DNA of 64,000 nucleotides, taken from contig CM042156.1 in NCBI GenBank assembly GCA_023376005.1, positions 42,352,605 to 42,416,604 of the forward strand, given 5' to 3'. Each line of letters opens with the position of its first letter. The stretch's first letter is position 1. This document shows positions 44,683 through 57,212 of this stretch, piece by piece. The notes under the pieces were generated by a model, which worked only from the letters and a program-made list of their open reading frames with translations, was not told where the DNA came from and searched no databases. The position numbers and the translations under genes were made by a program. The DNA comes from Doryteuthis pealeii (Eukaryota > Mollusca > Cephalopoda > Myopsida > Loliginidae).

Positions 44683-45705
44683 ATCAAGATTAATTAACTG
44701 AGATATATTGTTAGATGAGCTGCGGACTGACCTCGAAAATGCAGGACGGGAACCCGAAGATCTGACAATCGACTGGGAGAGCTAAGGGTCCTCGCAAAGG
44801 GAAGGACAGGGTGGTTTCAAATGAAGAAAGACTGAATGCTGCTGGAGGGGGGTGTTCCAAACTACTAGAGCGACAGAATACAGTAAATCATCATCATCCT
44901 CATCATCATCTTAATAGATCGTTGTAGACTAATGATAGTAGACAATCGCAGTTTGCCTGCTTCTCTCCAATACCAGCGGTCGATGTTCGAAAACAGGTAA
45001 AACAGGATTTCGAATGTTGATTTTCAAGGCGGACTCACTGCAAAAAATACGAAACAAATCTTCCGCATTTATCTCAGTCTCTATGACTTTGTACCGCACT
45101 AAGCTATGTTTAGTGGTCTATCAGGGGTCAAAGCTTAATGTTGTTAACAATCAGCGTAAACGTCGCTTCTTTCTTTGGCTCTACGTTATCTCTATATATC
45201 ATTCTTTCCTTGCTTGCCGTCTTTTTTTCTTTGGTCGTTCATGGAAGCAGTGGTTATGAAGGGGTGTTTCATACTCCTCAGATCCCCAGAATTCTCCCAA
45301 GCTGTAGCAAGTGTCAGTACTACCGCACGGCTGCACCACTTGGCGTTGAGAGTAGTGATGTACTAAGCTTAGCTTATTTTGGAACAAGGCAAGAAGAAAT
45401 GGCGTACTCAGCGAAAATTAAATTCATTTATAATGCTTATTCCATACTGTTGTAGAGAAGCTAGCACCCCTTCAGCACGCTACCAGATGGACTGGCTCAT
45501 AGCCCTAAATAGTCTATGATTAAAGACTTCAACAGTGGATTAATAAGCTGATTAATATTCGGACTGATGTTACTGCGTTTGGCTACCGCATTTGACCCTC
45601 CTCTATTCTTGTCTTGTTAATTGTTGTAACTTATTGTTCTGTTTTTTTGTATGTATCCGTTAGCACTGGATACTAGTGCTAAATAAATTATTATGCACTC
45701 AATTT

Positions 45706-46216
45706 GGTAATTTATGAGGAAGTGCGTCCCGGTCTCCTGCCTCAGAAATTGCTACCCAGTGACTATTAAAATAACGTCCCAGCTATGTCGTCTCGGCGGT
45801 TTTACTTGAAAGAAAATAACCAAAACTTAGGGCGTTAAATGTATTTTAGAGGGGGTGGTCTTCTCTTATGAACAAATGGAGATGGGTGGATAGATATATA
45901 TAAACAAAGTAAAAAATGAACTAAGTGAGGTAGATAGATAGATAGATAGATAGATATCCATCTTCAATATCTAAACAAGAATTACGACAAATTCTATAAA
46001 TAAACAAGAATTTACGACAATTTCTATAAATAAATTTCTAAACAAATTACGATAAATAAATAAGAATTACGACAAAAAATACATGTAACGCCCTAAGCTG
46101 GTTGTTTTCTTTCAAGTAACATCACCGAGACGACATAGCTGGGGACGTTATTTTAATAGTCACCGGGTAGCAATTTCTGAGGCAGGAGACCGGGACGCAC
46201 TTCCTCATAAATAAGC
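45706..46216. mobile_element. Foldback MITE (copy C)
   Basis: Flanked by CTCAATTT (45698-45705) and CTAAATTT (46217-46224). The structure is as in copy A, with the GATA run at 45931-45955. Confidence 0.8.
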
Positions 46217-46224
46217 CTAAATTT

Positions 46225-47440
46225 CTTCTGTGGCATCATTCCCCTCCACGATACAACACAAAATGTCTACCTTGAAAGTCGGGATGAGTAGCCGAAATAT
46301 CTGTATTACTGATTTGGACATCAGAATTGTTTCACTGATTACTCGTGATAAATTAATCCTCCCTTTTTAGTTTTGTTTCCGCATCTGATTGTTGATTTGG
46401 CCTTTAAATAGGTAGGTTAGTTTTTCACCACCAGGACCCTGGAATTCACATTTTTGCCCCAGTTTCATTCCTTTGAGCCAGGGGTCTCCGATGACTGTCA
46501 AACTTTGAACCGCTGTCAAGCTTGAAGCATTATTAATTTTAGTAATTATTAGCAAAAAATTTATCAATTATAGTTTTATTAATTATTTGTCTGTTTTACT
46601 TGTGTTGTTATTTTTTATTCAAAATTTATTCAAATTTATAGGGGAAATCTGTTATTAAAAGGTTAACGCTATTGTTGTTCATTTTTTTTTTTTAATTCAA
46701 AATAAAACAAATAACATTATTATTTAAATAGTGTTATTAAGTAAATAATTCAATAAATGTTATTCGTATTTTTATTTTTTAAATATTCATATTCATAGTT
46801 ATATTTTATAAAAATATGAAATATAATTATGTTAGATTCTGTGAGATAGGTAAACGATTTAATTTTTGTATTTTTTTTTTTTAACTTTGAGAGGGCGGCC
46901 ATACTTCTTGAATTCGAAACACATGAATTTACATATATGTTTCTAATATATTATACATTTTCTCTATATGGATTATTAAATATGAAGAAGGAAGATGACC
47001 CTTTCTCGAGACCCTTTCTGTAAGTATCAAGAAAGTTTGGAAAATGACAGCTCCGAGTAATCGCATAGGGGTTACTCTAAAATACCTACCCTTCTTCAAA
47101 GATCACTATGCCAATATAATTACCATTACAATCTGGAATACATCTGGTCTGTTATCTACAGCAAAAAAAAGAAAGAAAAAAAAAAGAAGAAGAAAGAAAG
47201 CATACAAAACAAAAAAAAAACAAAAAAAAACAAACTGCGAGCATTATAACATCGACATCATGTGAATCGAAGTTGATTGGTAATCTGCGGGCGGACACCA
47301 AAATGCAGAACTGGGATCCCTAAGACCTGGCAAGTGTCTAAGGAACTAAGGACCCTCGCAAACAAATGACTAATATATTGTCCCAATACCCGGTAATTTT
47401 ATTAAATAAATAAAAAACGATAGATGAATATTTTAAAAGA
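46225..47440. other. AT-rich sequence (third copy), no gene
   Basis: Equivalent to 10466-11700. An A-rich tract lies at 47163-47232. Nothing recognised. Confidence 0.45.
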
Positions 47441-47447
47441 AACCAAT

Positions 47448-47535
47448 ACCCAGCTAGAATAGCTGTTAAAAGTCGAGCCGCACTGATGAGACATAAAAGT
47501 CGAAACACTGTATGTGTGTGTAGATGACTAATATA
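47448..47535 (+). mobile_element. 5'-truncated SINE, family C (copy C)
   Basis: Third copy of 11702-11795. ctgatgagacataaaagtcg is intact. Confidence 0.7.
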
Positions 47536-47699
47536 TATGCTCCCAATACCCGGTAGGGCTCTCTAGGGGAGACGTTAATTGAACTTTCACCGTTTAGCGT
47601 AAGTCGTTACTCGTCTATTGTTTACAGACTTGAGTTCTCTGGTGATTGTAACATACATCTACGTAAGTATGTATAAATTAATTGTTCGCCCTTACTTGC

Positions 47700-47834
47700 A
47701 GTTGCCGACGGCCGAGTGGGGTAGTGAGCTTGACAGACGAATAATCAGTCGGGTATCGGTCCCGGCTAGAATAGCTGTTAAAGTCGAGCCGCACTGGATG
47801 AGAGGTAAACGTCGAAACACTGTGTTGTGGATGA

Positions 47835-47842
<8 letters not shown>
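47700..47842 (+). mobile_element. SINE, family C (copy C)
   Basis: Third copy, head gttgccgacggccgagtggg, followed by a (TA)n tract at 47839-47872. Confidence 0.7.
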
Positions 47843-47875
<33 letters not shown>

Positions 47876-47876
<1 letters not shown>

Positions 47877-48045
47877 GTTTCGACTGAAAAGTTTATCGGC
47901 TCACCAAGATACTCTGATGGGCTGTGACAATGAGGTCTATTTTTGCGACCCACATGCTTCTTTGGTGTTGCAGTGTTTGGATCTCATTGGTAAAAAAAAG
48001 TCACCAGCGGCTGATATAACGCCATCATATGAACTTTTCAGCCTA
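47876..48045. mobile_element. Candidate mariner-type MITE (copy C)
   Basis: Third copy of the element at 12176-12360, without the 14-bp segment of arm A. Confidence 0.45.
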
Positions 48046-48073
48046 CACACCACACACACACTATATATATATA

Positions 48074-48149
48074 TATGTGTGTGTGTGTGTGAGTGCGTGC
48101 GAGTGTGTTTGTTTGTGTTGTGTGTGTTTGTGTTTTGTTTGTTTTTGTT

Positions 48150-48203
<54 letters not shown>

Positions 48204-48210
48204 GTGTGTG
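48074..48210. repeat. (GT)n microsatellite
   Basis: A GT run with TTTG interruptions, longer than its counterparts in arms A and B. Polymerase slippage or base-calling error could each explain the difference. Confidence 0.9.
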
Positions 48211-48338
48211 TGAAATGTATTTTTTCCTAACAGTCCTTTTACTACAAAGATAATTTTATAATTACATGTATGTAATATTATGATTTCATATATATACATA
48301 TATTATACGATTATATATTATATAATATCATGATTCCA

Positions 48339-48635
48339 AATCTATCTATCTATCTATCTATCTATATATACGGCCGAATTTGTTTACTACACAATAAACG
48401 TCCACTTACCTACTATGGTAGAGGCGTGTAGTAGTTTTCATTTGACAAGGGTAATTTGCAGGGATTGTTCGCTATGTACCGGCGGCCGAACGATATGGTC
48501 TCTGACTATGCCTGTGAAGTCCCGGTTTCGATTCCTGTCGAGGGGAGTCGTTAGTATACATCGCTGAAGAGACTTAATAAAGTCGAAACAGTCTGTACGG
48601 TGTTCTGCATAGTGAACCATCCTTTGCGGGATTCT
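48339..48635 (+). mobile_element. TCTA repeat and tRNA-like SINE related to family C, at a contig end
   Basis: After a TCTA run (48340-48364) comes unmatched sequence, then a tRNA-like head (ggcggccgaacgatatgg near 48481, cggtttcgattcctg near 48523) and a 3' part cgctgaagagacttaataaa then gtcgaaacagtc. The hairpin CTGAAGA-GACTT...AAGTC-GAAAC parallels family C. The copy is cut by the N gap. Confidence 0.55.
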
Positions 48636-48735
48636 NNNNNNNNNNNNNNNNNNNNNNNNNNNNNNNNNNNNNNNNNNNNNNNNNNNNNNNNNNNNNNNNN
48701 NNNNNNNNNNNNNNNNNNNNNNNNNNNNNNNNNNN
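48636..48735. other. Assembly gap (100 N)
   Basis: Exactly 100 N. The sequence restarts with an A/G-rich run, gagagagatac, similar to the restart after the first gap (gggagagagatagg). Confidence 0.99.
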
Positions 48736-48769
48736 AAAGAGAGAGATACCAATATATGAAATGGCACAC

Positions 48770-49600
48770 ACACAATTTGCAATATATCTAAGACATTTAA
48801 TTTCCAAGACCTTTAAGTGTTCAATCTATATACAACCAAATTATATTTTTTTAAATGGCACATCACACACATTTGCATATATCCTTCAAGTTTTTGCCAA
48901 TATCATTTCCAAATTGACAAGACTAGAAATATCAAGATTTGACCAATCTTAAAAAATTATTTACATGAGCTTGGCTACATCTGTAACAATAAAACTTAAG
49001 TTTATTGGACTTTTATGGCAAATTATAAAACCAAATAGAAAGTGTCGATGATTTTGAAAAATTAAAAATGATAGCAACAGGTCAAAACTTTTCTGTGAAA
49101 TCAGTTTAGAAGACAAGAACTGTTGGTTTGGTTGTTTTTGTTTACAAGCATATCAATTAAATTTTTTTAGATCATTACAATTATTGGCATTGAAAAAAAA
49201 GTATGTCCTTGAGCATAAGCAGGTGGGTGCATACACTCACTACAGGGTGGTTTGAAAGTCTTGTTGCCATAGGATCTGTGGATATACCAAGTGTGATAAT
49301 TTTAATTATTACAATGTTTGATATGTTTAATTAAAATGCTATTGCATAGTTCATTTGTAAAAGTATAAATAATTTTTTGATTAATTTCCAAAGACTTGTA
49401 AAGTGTTTCAATCTATAAATACAACCAATATATATTATTTTTTAAATGGCACACACACACACCACACATTGCATATATCCTTACAAGTTTTTTCCAATAT
49501 CATTTCAATGACAAAAACTAGAAATATCAAGATTTGAGACCAGTCTTAATAAAGTTAATTACATGGGATTGGCTACATCTTGTAACAATAAACTTGGTAA
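48770..49600. repeat. Direct repeat pair of about 190 bp
   Basis: The segment 48790-48985 (atttccaagacc ... aaatggcaca ... ttggctacatctgtaacaat) is repeated at 49383-49595 with about 85-90% identity by eye, and a short third piece lies at 48757-48780. The pair brackets a family B SINE and a mariner-like end. Mirrored at about 56735-57560. Confidence 0.7.
49127..49250 (-). mobile_element. Family B SINE remnant
   Basis: Starts with ggtttggttgtttttgttt and agcatatcaattaaa; the rest is shortened and diverged, ending at gtgggtgcatacactcac. Mirror at 57088-57212. Confidence 0.55.
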
Positions 49601-50047
49601 AACATGCCCAAACAAAAAATTAAACATTTGAATAAAAAAATACTAAAAAATTGGTTTTTATGGCAAGTTAAGTAGGCACTTAAACAAGACATGGGCCATT
49701 GTTCTCATTTTGATTCATCTAAACAGGCCAGATCAGGAAAAGAAAACAAAAACATTGCTTACAAAAAATCTTACAAACAGAGGCAGCATGAACTTTGTTC
49801 CTATGAGAAACAGGGTTTATAAAATTGAGATAGATCAAGTTAGAAATAACATACTATGTGTAGGATGGTCCAAAAATCATGTTCCCTCATTTTTATTTTT
49901 TTCAAAATTTTTTTAGGAGGTAAATATATTACATATACAACCCGCACCACCCCCAAAAAAACTAGAAAATAATGTAATTTTTAAAGATGTCTTTAGAGGT
50001 AAATAACTCATACTTATCAATCTGGGTGACAAGACTTTCAGACCAAC

Positions 50048-50050
<3 letters not shown>
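49251..50050. mobile_element. Mariner-like inverted ends enclosing about 750 bp
   Basis: Left end TACAGGGTGGTTTGAAAGTC; the right end reads on the minus strand TATGTTGGTCTGAAAGTCTT. A third, internal end-like sequence is at about 49860-49890 (aggatggtccaaaaatcatg). No transposase. This may be a nest of degenerate MITEs rather than one element. Mirror: 56287-57088. Confidence 0.45.

Positions 50051-50052
<2 letters not shown>

Positions 50053-50098
<46 letters not shown>
50053..50098. repeat. (TA)n microsatellite at a SINE 3' end
   Basis: A TA run lying directly against the tail of the following SINE. Mirror at 56241-56287. Confidence 0.95.
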
Positions 50099-50100
<2 letters not shown>

Positions 50101-50102
50101 TA

Positions 50103-50382
50103 CAAACCCTCCACACGAGCAGGATGTGAACAAGGTCAATTTTCTTAAGCGGAGTTCAACAGGTTTCAATTCAGTTTTCCTTCTTCCTAGGCTGGTTGCC
50201 TAACCAGTTAAAGAGTCCAGTCTGCCCTACTATTTATCCATAGTGGAGGGAGAGTAGGATTCATACTTTCCCAAGGGTATTAGTGCTAAGTGAAATGCAA
50301 TTACCACGTCCAGGATTTGAACATGGGGCGACCGAGTCCATTTCCCATGACTTTAACCATTAAACCACAACGCTTCCAACAT
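50103..50382 (-). mobile_element. tRNA-derived SINE, family A copy 5
   Basis: The tail is at left (accctccacacgagcagg, atgtgaacaaggtcaatttt); the head is at right with the B box as ggatttgaacatgggg and ctttaaccattaaaccac. Good match to copy 6. Confidence 0.85.
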
Positions 50383-51490
50383 CTATATAAGTGTATACAG
50401 ATTTTGCATATCTTTATGAAAATGATAATTAGTTATTGATTATATTAAACAATACAAACAAAATTGGTATCTTAAAAAAAAAAAAAAAAAAAAAAAAGAG
50501 GATGAGAAAATTATTAATCCCACTTAAATTGTCTTTGTACATCTATGTAACAAACCCTACACAGATATAATGTTTTTTATATCTTACTATAATGTAAGCA
50601 ATTATTTTTTTTTTTCAATACTTTAATAGATTTAATGCCATACAAATATATGAATTAATCAATGAAAATAATTTTAATCAATATTACTGAAAACCAGGAT
50701 AATATTCCGTGTCTATAATTACATAAACCTATTTAATCTTCCCACACATTGAATATTTAATTGCAAGAAAAAAATCTAATCAAATAAAAAATAAAAAATC
50801 TAATAAAAAAAATTTTTTTTTTTTTTAAAATGCTTTGAATCAATTGACTTGAAAGAACTAACTAATTCACAAAATGTCTGTCCATTACCACTAAAGCTCG
50901 GGCATTTTTTTTTTTTTTTTTTTACTATTTCAGCAAACTTTAAGGAATTGTCAGGAACATATCTGAAAAGAGTTTTTAACTATACTGGGAGATTGATTTT
51001 ACTTAAAAGCCATTTAAGCACTATCACTATGTCTTACTTTCTTCCTCACTATAAAAGGGCGTGTTCAGTTCCACAGTGCTTTACTCACTCCTCTGGTAAT
51101 CATTACAGAAGCAGATGGCTTTTCCCCTCCTCCCTATAAGCACTTAGATCCTCCTATCACAGTCACATGCAAAGACACTAAGAATGGAATCCATTTAATC
51201 CAATTGAGGGAGGAAAACCTAGAATCATTCTTTTTTTTTAATAATACTATCTGCAAGTTTTGAAAATTAATAAAATGAATATTTGACATATTCATTTATC
51301 TTTAGGTCTTCAAAAAGTAAATCAGATCCCAAATGAACTATATAGTGTCAGCCACATTCAGTGTAAACCAAGGCAGCAGTCCATAATAAAGTGATAAAAG
51401 CAAATAAAATATACTTTAATTGTGAATAATTATCCAAAAATTTAATAAAACCAACTATATCCCTTATTTTATTTATTTATTTTTTTTTTT
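50383..51490. other. AT-rich region, no recognised gene
   Basis: Contains poly-A (50475-50497) and poly-T (50907-50924) tracts. The 96-codon plus-strand frame at 50849-51139 crosses a poly-T run and is not conserved in frame in the mirror arm. Positions 51020-51180 have ordinary composition (aagggcgtgttcagttccac), but nothing is recognised. Confidence 0.45.
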
Positions 51491-51491
51491 T

Positions 51492-51702
51492 GTTAATGGC
51501 ATATCAACCTTCCTGGATTTTTAATGCCAAAGCCATCCTTGTAGAAGAACAGTAGTAGTACTATTTAATTCATATCTGGAGAATGAGGGTGGTTCATACT
51601 TTTCCTAAGATATTAGTCTGAGAGCGATTGGAGTTCAAACTTGCTTACAACAATGTTCCACAGTCTAGCACATTAACCACTAACAGCACAGGGACTACAC
51701 CC
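51492..51702 (-). mobile_element. tRNA-derived SINE, family B
   Basis: The minus-strand order is a tRNA-like head (tgtggtgtagtggttaatgt is clearer in the mirror, with aagtttgaactccaatcg as B box), then tcttaggaaaagtatgaac, agtactactactgttcttct, ggctttggcatta and ggttgatatgccatta. This is the most complete family B copy. Confidence 0.8.
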
Positions 51703-53074
51703 TTACTTTTTAATAAATATCATCTTTCAACCTGTAGGTAATATGGGTAAGTATTCCTAGTTAACAACTAATGCACAGAAATAGTTGGTTGTTTGATTAG
51801 ATTTGCTAAGTTTTCCATGCATTCAATGATAAATTCATTACTTCAAAGAAAGTGATATTATTCTGATTTATTACACAACAAGAATAAATAAATAAATAAA
51901 TAAATCACTAATAATTTGTAGTATTTTTATCAACAATTCAGTGAGGAGAAAAAATAAATAAATAGAAAAATATGAACTAAACATATATTGTTAAACTATT
52001 CAATAGAAAAATAAACTCTAGACAGATGGTGAATAGAAAATATAAAGAGTCTAATTCAAGAGTAGTAATCTTTTGGAAGTGAATGCCATCCATGTAGAGT
52101 AAATGAGATAACTAAGCAATTCTTTTTGGCAGCAAATATTGTTCAATGTGCCAAGAACAATCAACAAGTTTTCCTTGTTCAGACTATTGTCCTTTATTGA
52201 TTCTATTCGTCTATTCACATTTAACTCACTAAAGTCATCTAAATGCACAACCAACCAGCCAAATCCAGTCCAAATCTCCAACAATAATCTGCAGAAGCAA
52301 AAAACAAGAGAAAAAAAAACAAAACATGAAACACTGATTAGAGATTGCTTTTAGCCAATAGCAGTGTATCAGATCATTACTGGATAGCATAGTTTAAGCT
52401 CAACTTACCATCTACAAAGTTAAGAGAAATTAAAACTAGATGCTCGTTTAATTTTAAGTGAATCAGGGTTTACTCGTCAAGTATGATGCGATACCTCAAA
52501 TGGATTGGCATACTTTCTTTTTTTTTTTTTTTAAAGAAAAAAAAAAAAAAATCTCTTAAATTTATATATAAAGTTGTATTACTACTTCGCTGAATATTTT
52601 AGATGAGGCTTGATAATTTGATTATTTCGGACTATTGAACAATAAAGATGGGACAATAATCCGAATAATACAAAAGTTGTGAATTCTTTATTTTGTTTGT
52701 TTCACAAAACTCCGAGGGTTTTTGAGATGGACCCCCATAACCATATACAATGTATGTCATAAAAGAGAACTTGAAGCTGTATTTACCAAGATAGAAAGAA
52801 ACATGATGGAATGGTTAATTTTTCAGAATAAAAGTAGTCAAGTAATCTCGTATATATTTTTTGACACCTGTATATTCTGAAACACATTACCACCAGCTAC
52901 TTTGGATAAGTATTATTTCATTTGACCAAAGGGGTCTGGGGGTGGGTGGGCACATAAGAAATTATGGCTATTCACAAAATGATCAAACAATTCAATATCA
53001 AGACACCGCTAATGAGGGTTAACCTCAGTGATCTTGTAGTCACAATCTTATCTATGGCCAAACAGGTTGGGGAA
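51703..53074. other. AT-rich region with mariner-end-like pieces
   Basis: Includes taaataaataaataaat at 51885-51905 and a T/A homopolymer hairpin at 52517-52552. A stretch acaataaagatgggacaata (52640-52660) is also found in family F (6785). Positions 52855-52870 (tttttgacacctgtat) and their mirror at about 53450-53475 (acaaggtgtcaaaaaaagta) look like mariner-type ends. No gene. Confidence 0.45.
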
Positions 53075-53255
53075 ATACCTACAACAAATCCTAATGGTCA
53101 ATATTGAGCAATGTACCCAGGTTAACTGGATAAAGTATATTTCATTTTGACAAAAGGGGAGGGGGCCTCCAGGTGGGCCACATACCCTCTACGAATTTTT
53201 CTCAAAATTTAAAATTTAAACCATAGGTAAATGACCAGAAATTAATGGCTATTCA
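53075..53255. other. Loop of the piece 3 palindrome (181 bp)
   Basis: Unpaired between the arms. It contains a diverged second copy of the flanking phrase: ggataaagtatatttcattt here against ggataagtattatttcattt near 52903. Confidence 0.7.
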
Positions 53256-54647
53256 CCCAACCTGTTTGCCATAGAAATGTTGAAACAAGATCAGCTGAAG
53301 GTTTAACCCTCATTAGGGTGTCTTGATATTGAAATTTTGTGATATTTTTGTGAATAGCCATAATTCTAATGTGCCCACCCCACCCCAGACGCCTTTGGTC
53401 AAAATGAAATATACTTATCCCAAGTAGCCTGGGTAATGTAGTTTTCAGAATATACAAGGTGTCAAAAAAAGTATCGAGATTTTTTGTACTTTTTGACATA
53501 CTTTTTATTCTGAAAAAATTAACATTCCATTCATTGTTCATTTCTATCTTGGTAATACAGCTTCAATCTCTTTTATGACATACATTGTATATGGTTATGG
53601 GGGTCCATCTCCAAAACCCTCGGAGTTTGTGAACAACAAAAAGTTAAGAACTACAACTTTTGTATTATTCGGATTATTGTCCTCATCTTTATTGTTCAAT
53701 AGTCCGAATAATACAAATTATCAAGCTCATCTAAAATATTCAGAGAAGTAGTAAATACAACTTTAATATATAAATTTAAGAGATTTTTTTTTTTTTTCTT
53801 TAAAAAAAAAAAAAAAAAGAAAGTATGCCACATCCATTGAGGTTCGCATCATACTTGCGAGTAACCCGATTCACTTAAAAATTAAACGAGCATCTAGTTT
53901 TAATTTCTCTTAATTTGTAGATGGTAATTTGAGCTTAACTATGCTATCCAGTAATTGATCTGATACACTGCTATTGGCTAAAAGCAATCTCTAATCAGTG
54001 TTTTCATGTTTTGTTTTTTTTTTTCTCTGTTTTTTTTGCTTCTGCAGATTATTGTTGGAGATTTGGAACTGGATTTGTGCTGGTTGGTTGTGCATTTAGA
54101 TGACTTTAGTGTAGTTAAATGTGAATAGGACGAATAGAATCAATAAAGGACAATAGTTCTGAACAAGGAAAACTTGTTGATTGTCTTGGCACATTGAACA
54201 ATATTTGCTGCCAAAGAAATTGCTTAGTTATCTCAATTTACTCTACATGGATGGCATTCACTTCCAAAAGAATTACTACTCTTGAATAGACTCTTTATTA
54301 TTTTCTATCACCATCTGTCTAGAGTTTAATTTTTCTATTGAATAGTTTAACAATATATGTTTAGTTCATATTTTCTATTTATTTATTTTTTTTCTCCCTC
54401 CACTGAATTGTTGATAAAAATACTACTAAATTATTAGTGATTTTTATTTATTTATTTATTATTCTTGTTTGTGTAATAAATCAGAATAATATCACTTTCT
54501 TGAAGTAATGAATTTATCCATTGAATGCATGGAAAACTTAGCAAATCTTAATCAACAACCAACTATTCTGTGCATTAGTTGTTAACTAGGAATACTTACC
54601 CATATTACCTACAGGTTGAAAGATGGTATTTATTAAAAAGTAAGGGT

Positions 54648-54862
54648 AGTCCCTGTGGTGTAGTGGTTAATGTGCTAGACTGTGACATTGTTGTAAGCAA
54701 GTTTGAACTCCAATCGCTCTCAGACTAATAGTCTTAGGAAAAGTATGAACACCCTCATTCTCCAGATATGAATTAAATAGTACTACTACTGTTCTTCTAC
54801 AAGGATGGCTTTGGCATTAAATAATCCAGGAAGGTTGATATGCCATTAAAAAAAAAAAAAAT
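54648..54862 (+). mobile_element. tRNA-derived SINE, family B (mirror)
   Basis: The head agtccctgtggtgtagtgg and taatgtgctagac reads well as an A-box half, and caagtttgaactcc as a B-box half. It ends ggttgatatgccatt plus poly-A. Confidence 0.8.
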
Positions 54863-55953
54863 AAATAAATAAAATAAGGGATATAGTTGGTTTTATTAAA
54901 TTTTTGGATAATTATTCACATTAAAGTATATTTTATTTGCTTTTATCACTTTATTATGGACTGCTGCCTTGTTTACACTGAATGTGGCATACAGATGGTG
55001 GCTGTAGATTCATTTGGAGATCTGATTTACTTTTTGAAGACCTAAAGATAAATGAATATGTCAAATATTCAATTTTATTATTTTCAAAACTTGCAGAAGT
55101 ATTATTAAAAAAAGAATGATTCTAGGTTTTCCTCCCCTCAATTGAGATTAATGGATTCCATCTTAGTGTCTTTGCATGTGACTGTGATAGGGAGGATCTA
55201 AGTGCTTATAGGGAGGAGGGAGAAAGCCATCTGCTTCTTGTAATGATTACCAAGAGAGTGAGTAAGCACTGTGAACTGAACACGCCCTTTTATAGTGAGG
55301 AAGAAAGTAAGACATAGTGATAGTGCTTAAACTGGCTTTTAAGTAAAATCAATCTCCCAGTATAGTTAAAACTCTTTTCAGATATGTTCCTGACAATTCC
55401 TTAAAGTTTGGCTGAAATAGTAAAAAAAAAAAAAAAAAAATGCCCGAGCTTTAGTGGTAATGGACAGACATTTTGTGAATTATGTTAGTTCTTTCAAGTC
55501 AATTGATTCAAGCATTTAAAAAAAAAAAAAATTTTTTTAATTAGATTTTTTATTTTTATTTGATTAGATTTTTTTTGCAATTAAATATTCAATGTGTGGG
55601 AAGATTAATAGGTTTATGTAATTATAGACACGGATATTATCCTGGTTTTCAGTAATATTGATTAAATTATTTCATGATTAATTCATATATTTGTATGGCA
55701 TTAAAATCTATAAAGTATTGAAAAAAAAATAATTGCTTACATTATAGTAAGATATAAAAACAGTTATATCTTTGTGTAGGGTTTGTACATAGATGTACAA
55801 AGACAATTTAAGTGGGATTAATAATTTTCATCCTTTTTTTTTTTTTTTTTTTTTTTTTAAGAACAATTTTTGTTTGTATTTTGTTTATATAATTTCAATA
55901 ACTAATTATTCATTTTCATAAAAGATATGCAAAATCTGTATACACTTATATAG

Positions 55954-56237
55954 ATGTTGGAAGCGTGTGGTGTAATGGTTAAAGTCATGGGAAATGGACT
56001 CGTCGCCCCATGTTCAAATCCTGGACGTGGTAATTGCATTTCACTTAGCACTAATACCTTGGGAAAGGTATGAATCCTACTCTCCCTCCAGCTATGGATA
56101 AATAGTAGGGCAGACTGGACTCTTTAACCTTGGTTAGGCAACCAGCCTAGGAGAAGGAAAACTGAATTGAAACCTGTTGAACTCCGCTTAAGAAATTGAC
56201 CTTGTGTCACATCCTGCTCGTGTGGAGGGGTTGGTAA

Positions 56238-56240
<3 letters not shown>
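55954..56240 (+). mobile_element. tRNA-derived SINE, family A copy 5 mirror
   Basis: The clearest head in the window: ggaagcgtgtggtgtaatgg then ttaaagtcatggg, with ttcaaatcctgg as B box. The tail is accttgtgtcacatcctgc then tcgtgtggaggggttggtaa, running straight into (TA)n. Confidence 0.9.
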
Positions 56241-56291
<51 letters not shown>

Positions 56292-57088
56292 GTCTGAAAG
56301 TCTTGTCACCAGATTGATAAGTTATGTAGTTATTTTACCTCTAAAGACATCTTTAAAAATTACATTATTTTCTAGTTTTTTGGGGGGGTGGGGTTGTATT
56401 ATGTATATATTTTTACCTCCTAAAAAAATTTGAAAAAAATAAAAATTGGGGAACATGATTTTTGGACCATCCTACACATAGGTATGTTATTTCTAACTTG
56501 ATCTATGCTCAATTCTTAAAACCCTGTTTCTCATAGGAACAAAGTTCATGCTGCTCTGTTTGTAAGATTTTTTGTAAGCAATGTTTTTGTTTTTCTTTTC
56601 CTGATCTGGCCTGTTTAGATGAAATCAAAATGAGAACAATGGCCCATGTTCTTGTTTAGTGCCTACTTAACTTGCCATAAACCAATTTTTTTAGTATTTT
56701 TATTCAAAATGTTTAATTTTTGTTTGGGCATGTTTTACCAAGTTATTGTTACAGATGTAGCCAATCCCATGTAATAACTTTATTAAGACTGGTCAAATCT
56801 TGATATTTCTAGTTTTGTCAATTGAAATGATATTGGAAAAAACTTGTAAGGATATATGCAATGTGTGTGTGTGTGTGTGTGCCATTTAAAAATATATATA
56901 TATTGGTTGTATATAGATTGAACACTTACAAGTCTTGGAAATTAATCAAAATTATTATACTTTTTACATATTGAACTATTATGCAATAGCATTTAATTAA
57001 ACATATCAAACATTGTAATAATTAAATTATCACACTTGGTATATCCACAGATCCTATGGCAACAAGACTTTCAAACCACCCTGTAGTG
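56241..57088. mobile_element. (TA)n and mariner-like ends (mirror of 49251-50098)
   Basis: Left end tatgttggtctgaaagtctt (56286-56305), right end gactttcaaaccaccctgta (to about 57085). Confidence 0.45.
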
Positions 57089-57212
57089 AGTGTATGCACC
57101 CACTGCTTATGCTCTAAGGACAATACTTTTTTTTTTTCAATGCCAATAGATTGTAATGATCTAAAAAATTTAATTTGATATGCTGTAAAACAAAACAACC
57201 AAACCAAACAGT
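57088..57212 (+). mobile_element. Family B SINE remnant (mirror)
   Basis: Ends aatttgatatgctgtaaaac and caaccaaaccaaac. Confidence 0.55.

Larger units (their letters stand above)
44683..48338. repeat. Arm C: third copy of the outer 3.7 kb
   Basis: Direct-orientation copy of 8914 to about 12630 and reverse complement of about 41000-44607. It ends in a microsatellite after atatcatgattccaaa; beyond that, arm A continues with TA repeats but arm C continues with TCTA repeats and unrelated sequence. Confidence 0.95.
48750..53074. repeat. Palindrome in piece 3, left arm (about 4.3 kb)
   Basis: The reverse complement of about 53256-57575. Landmarks: atatatgaaatggcacacac at 48752 pairs with gtgtgtgccatttcatatat near 57550, and the SINE at 50103-50382 pairs with 55954-56240. 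The arm ends at the palindrome loop after aaacaggttgggg. Confidence 0.95.
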
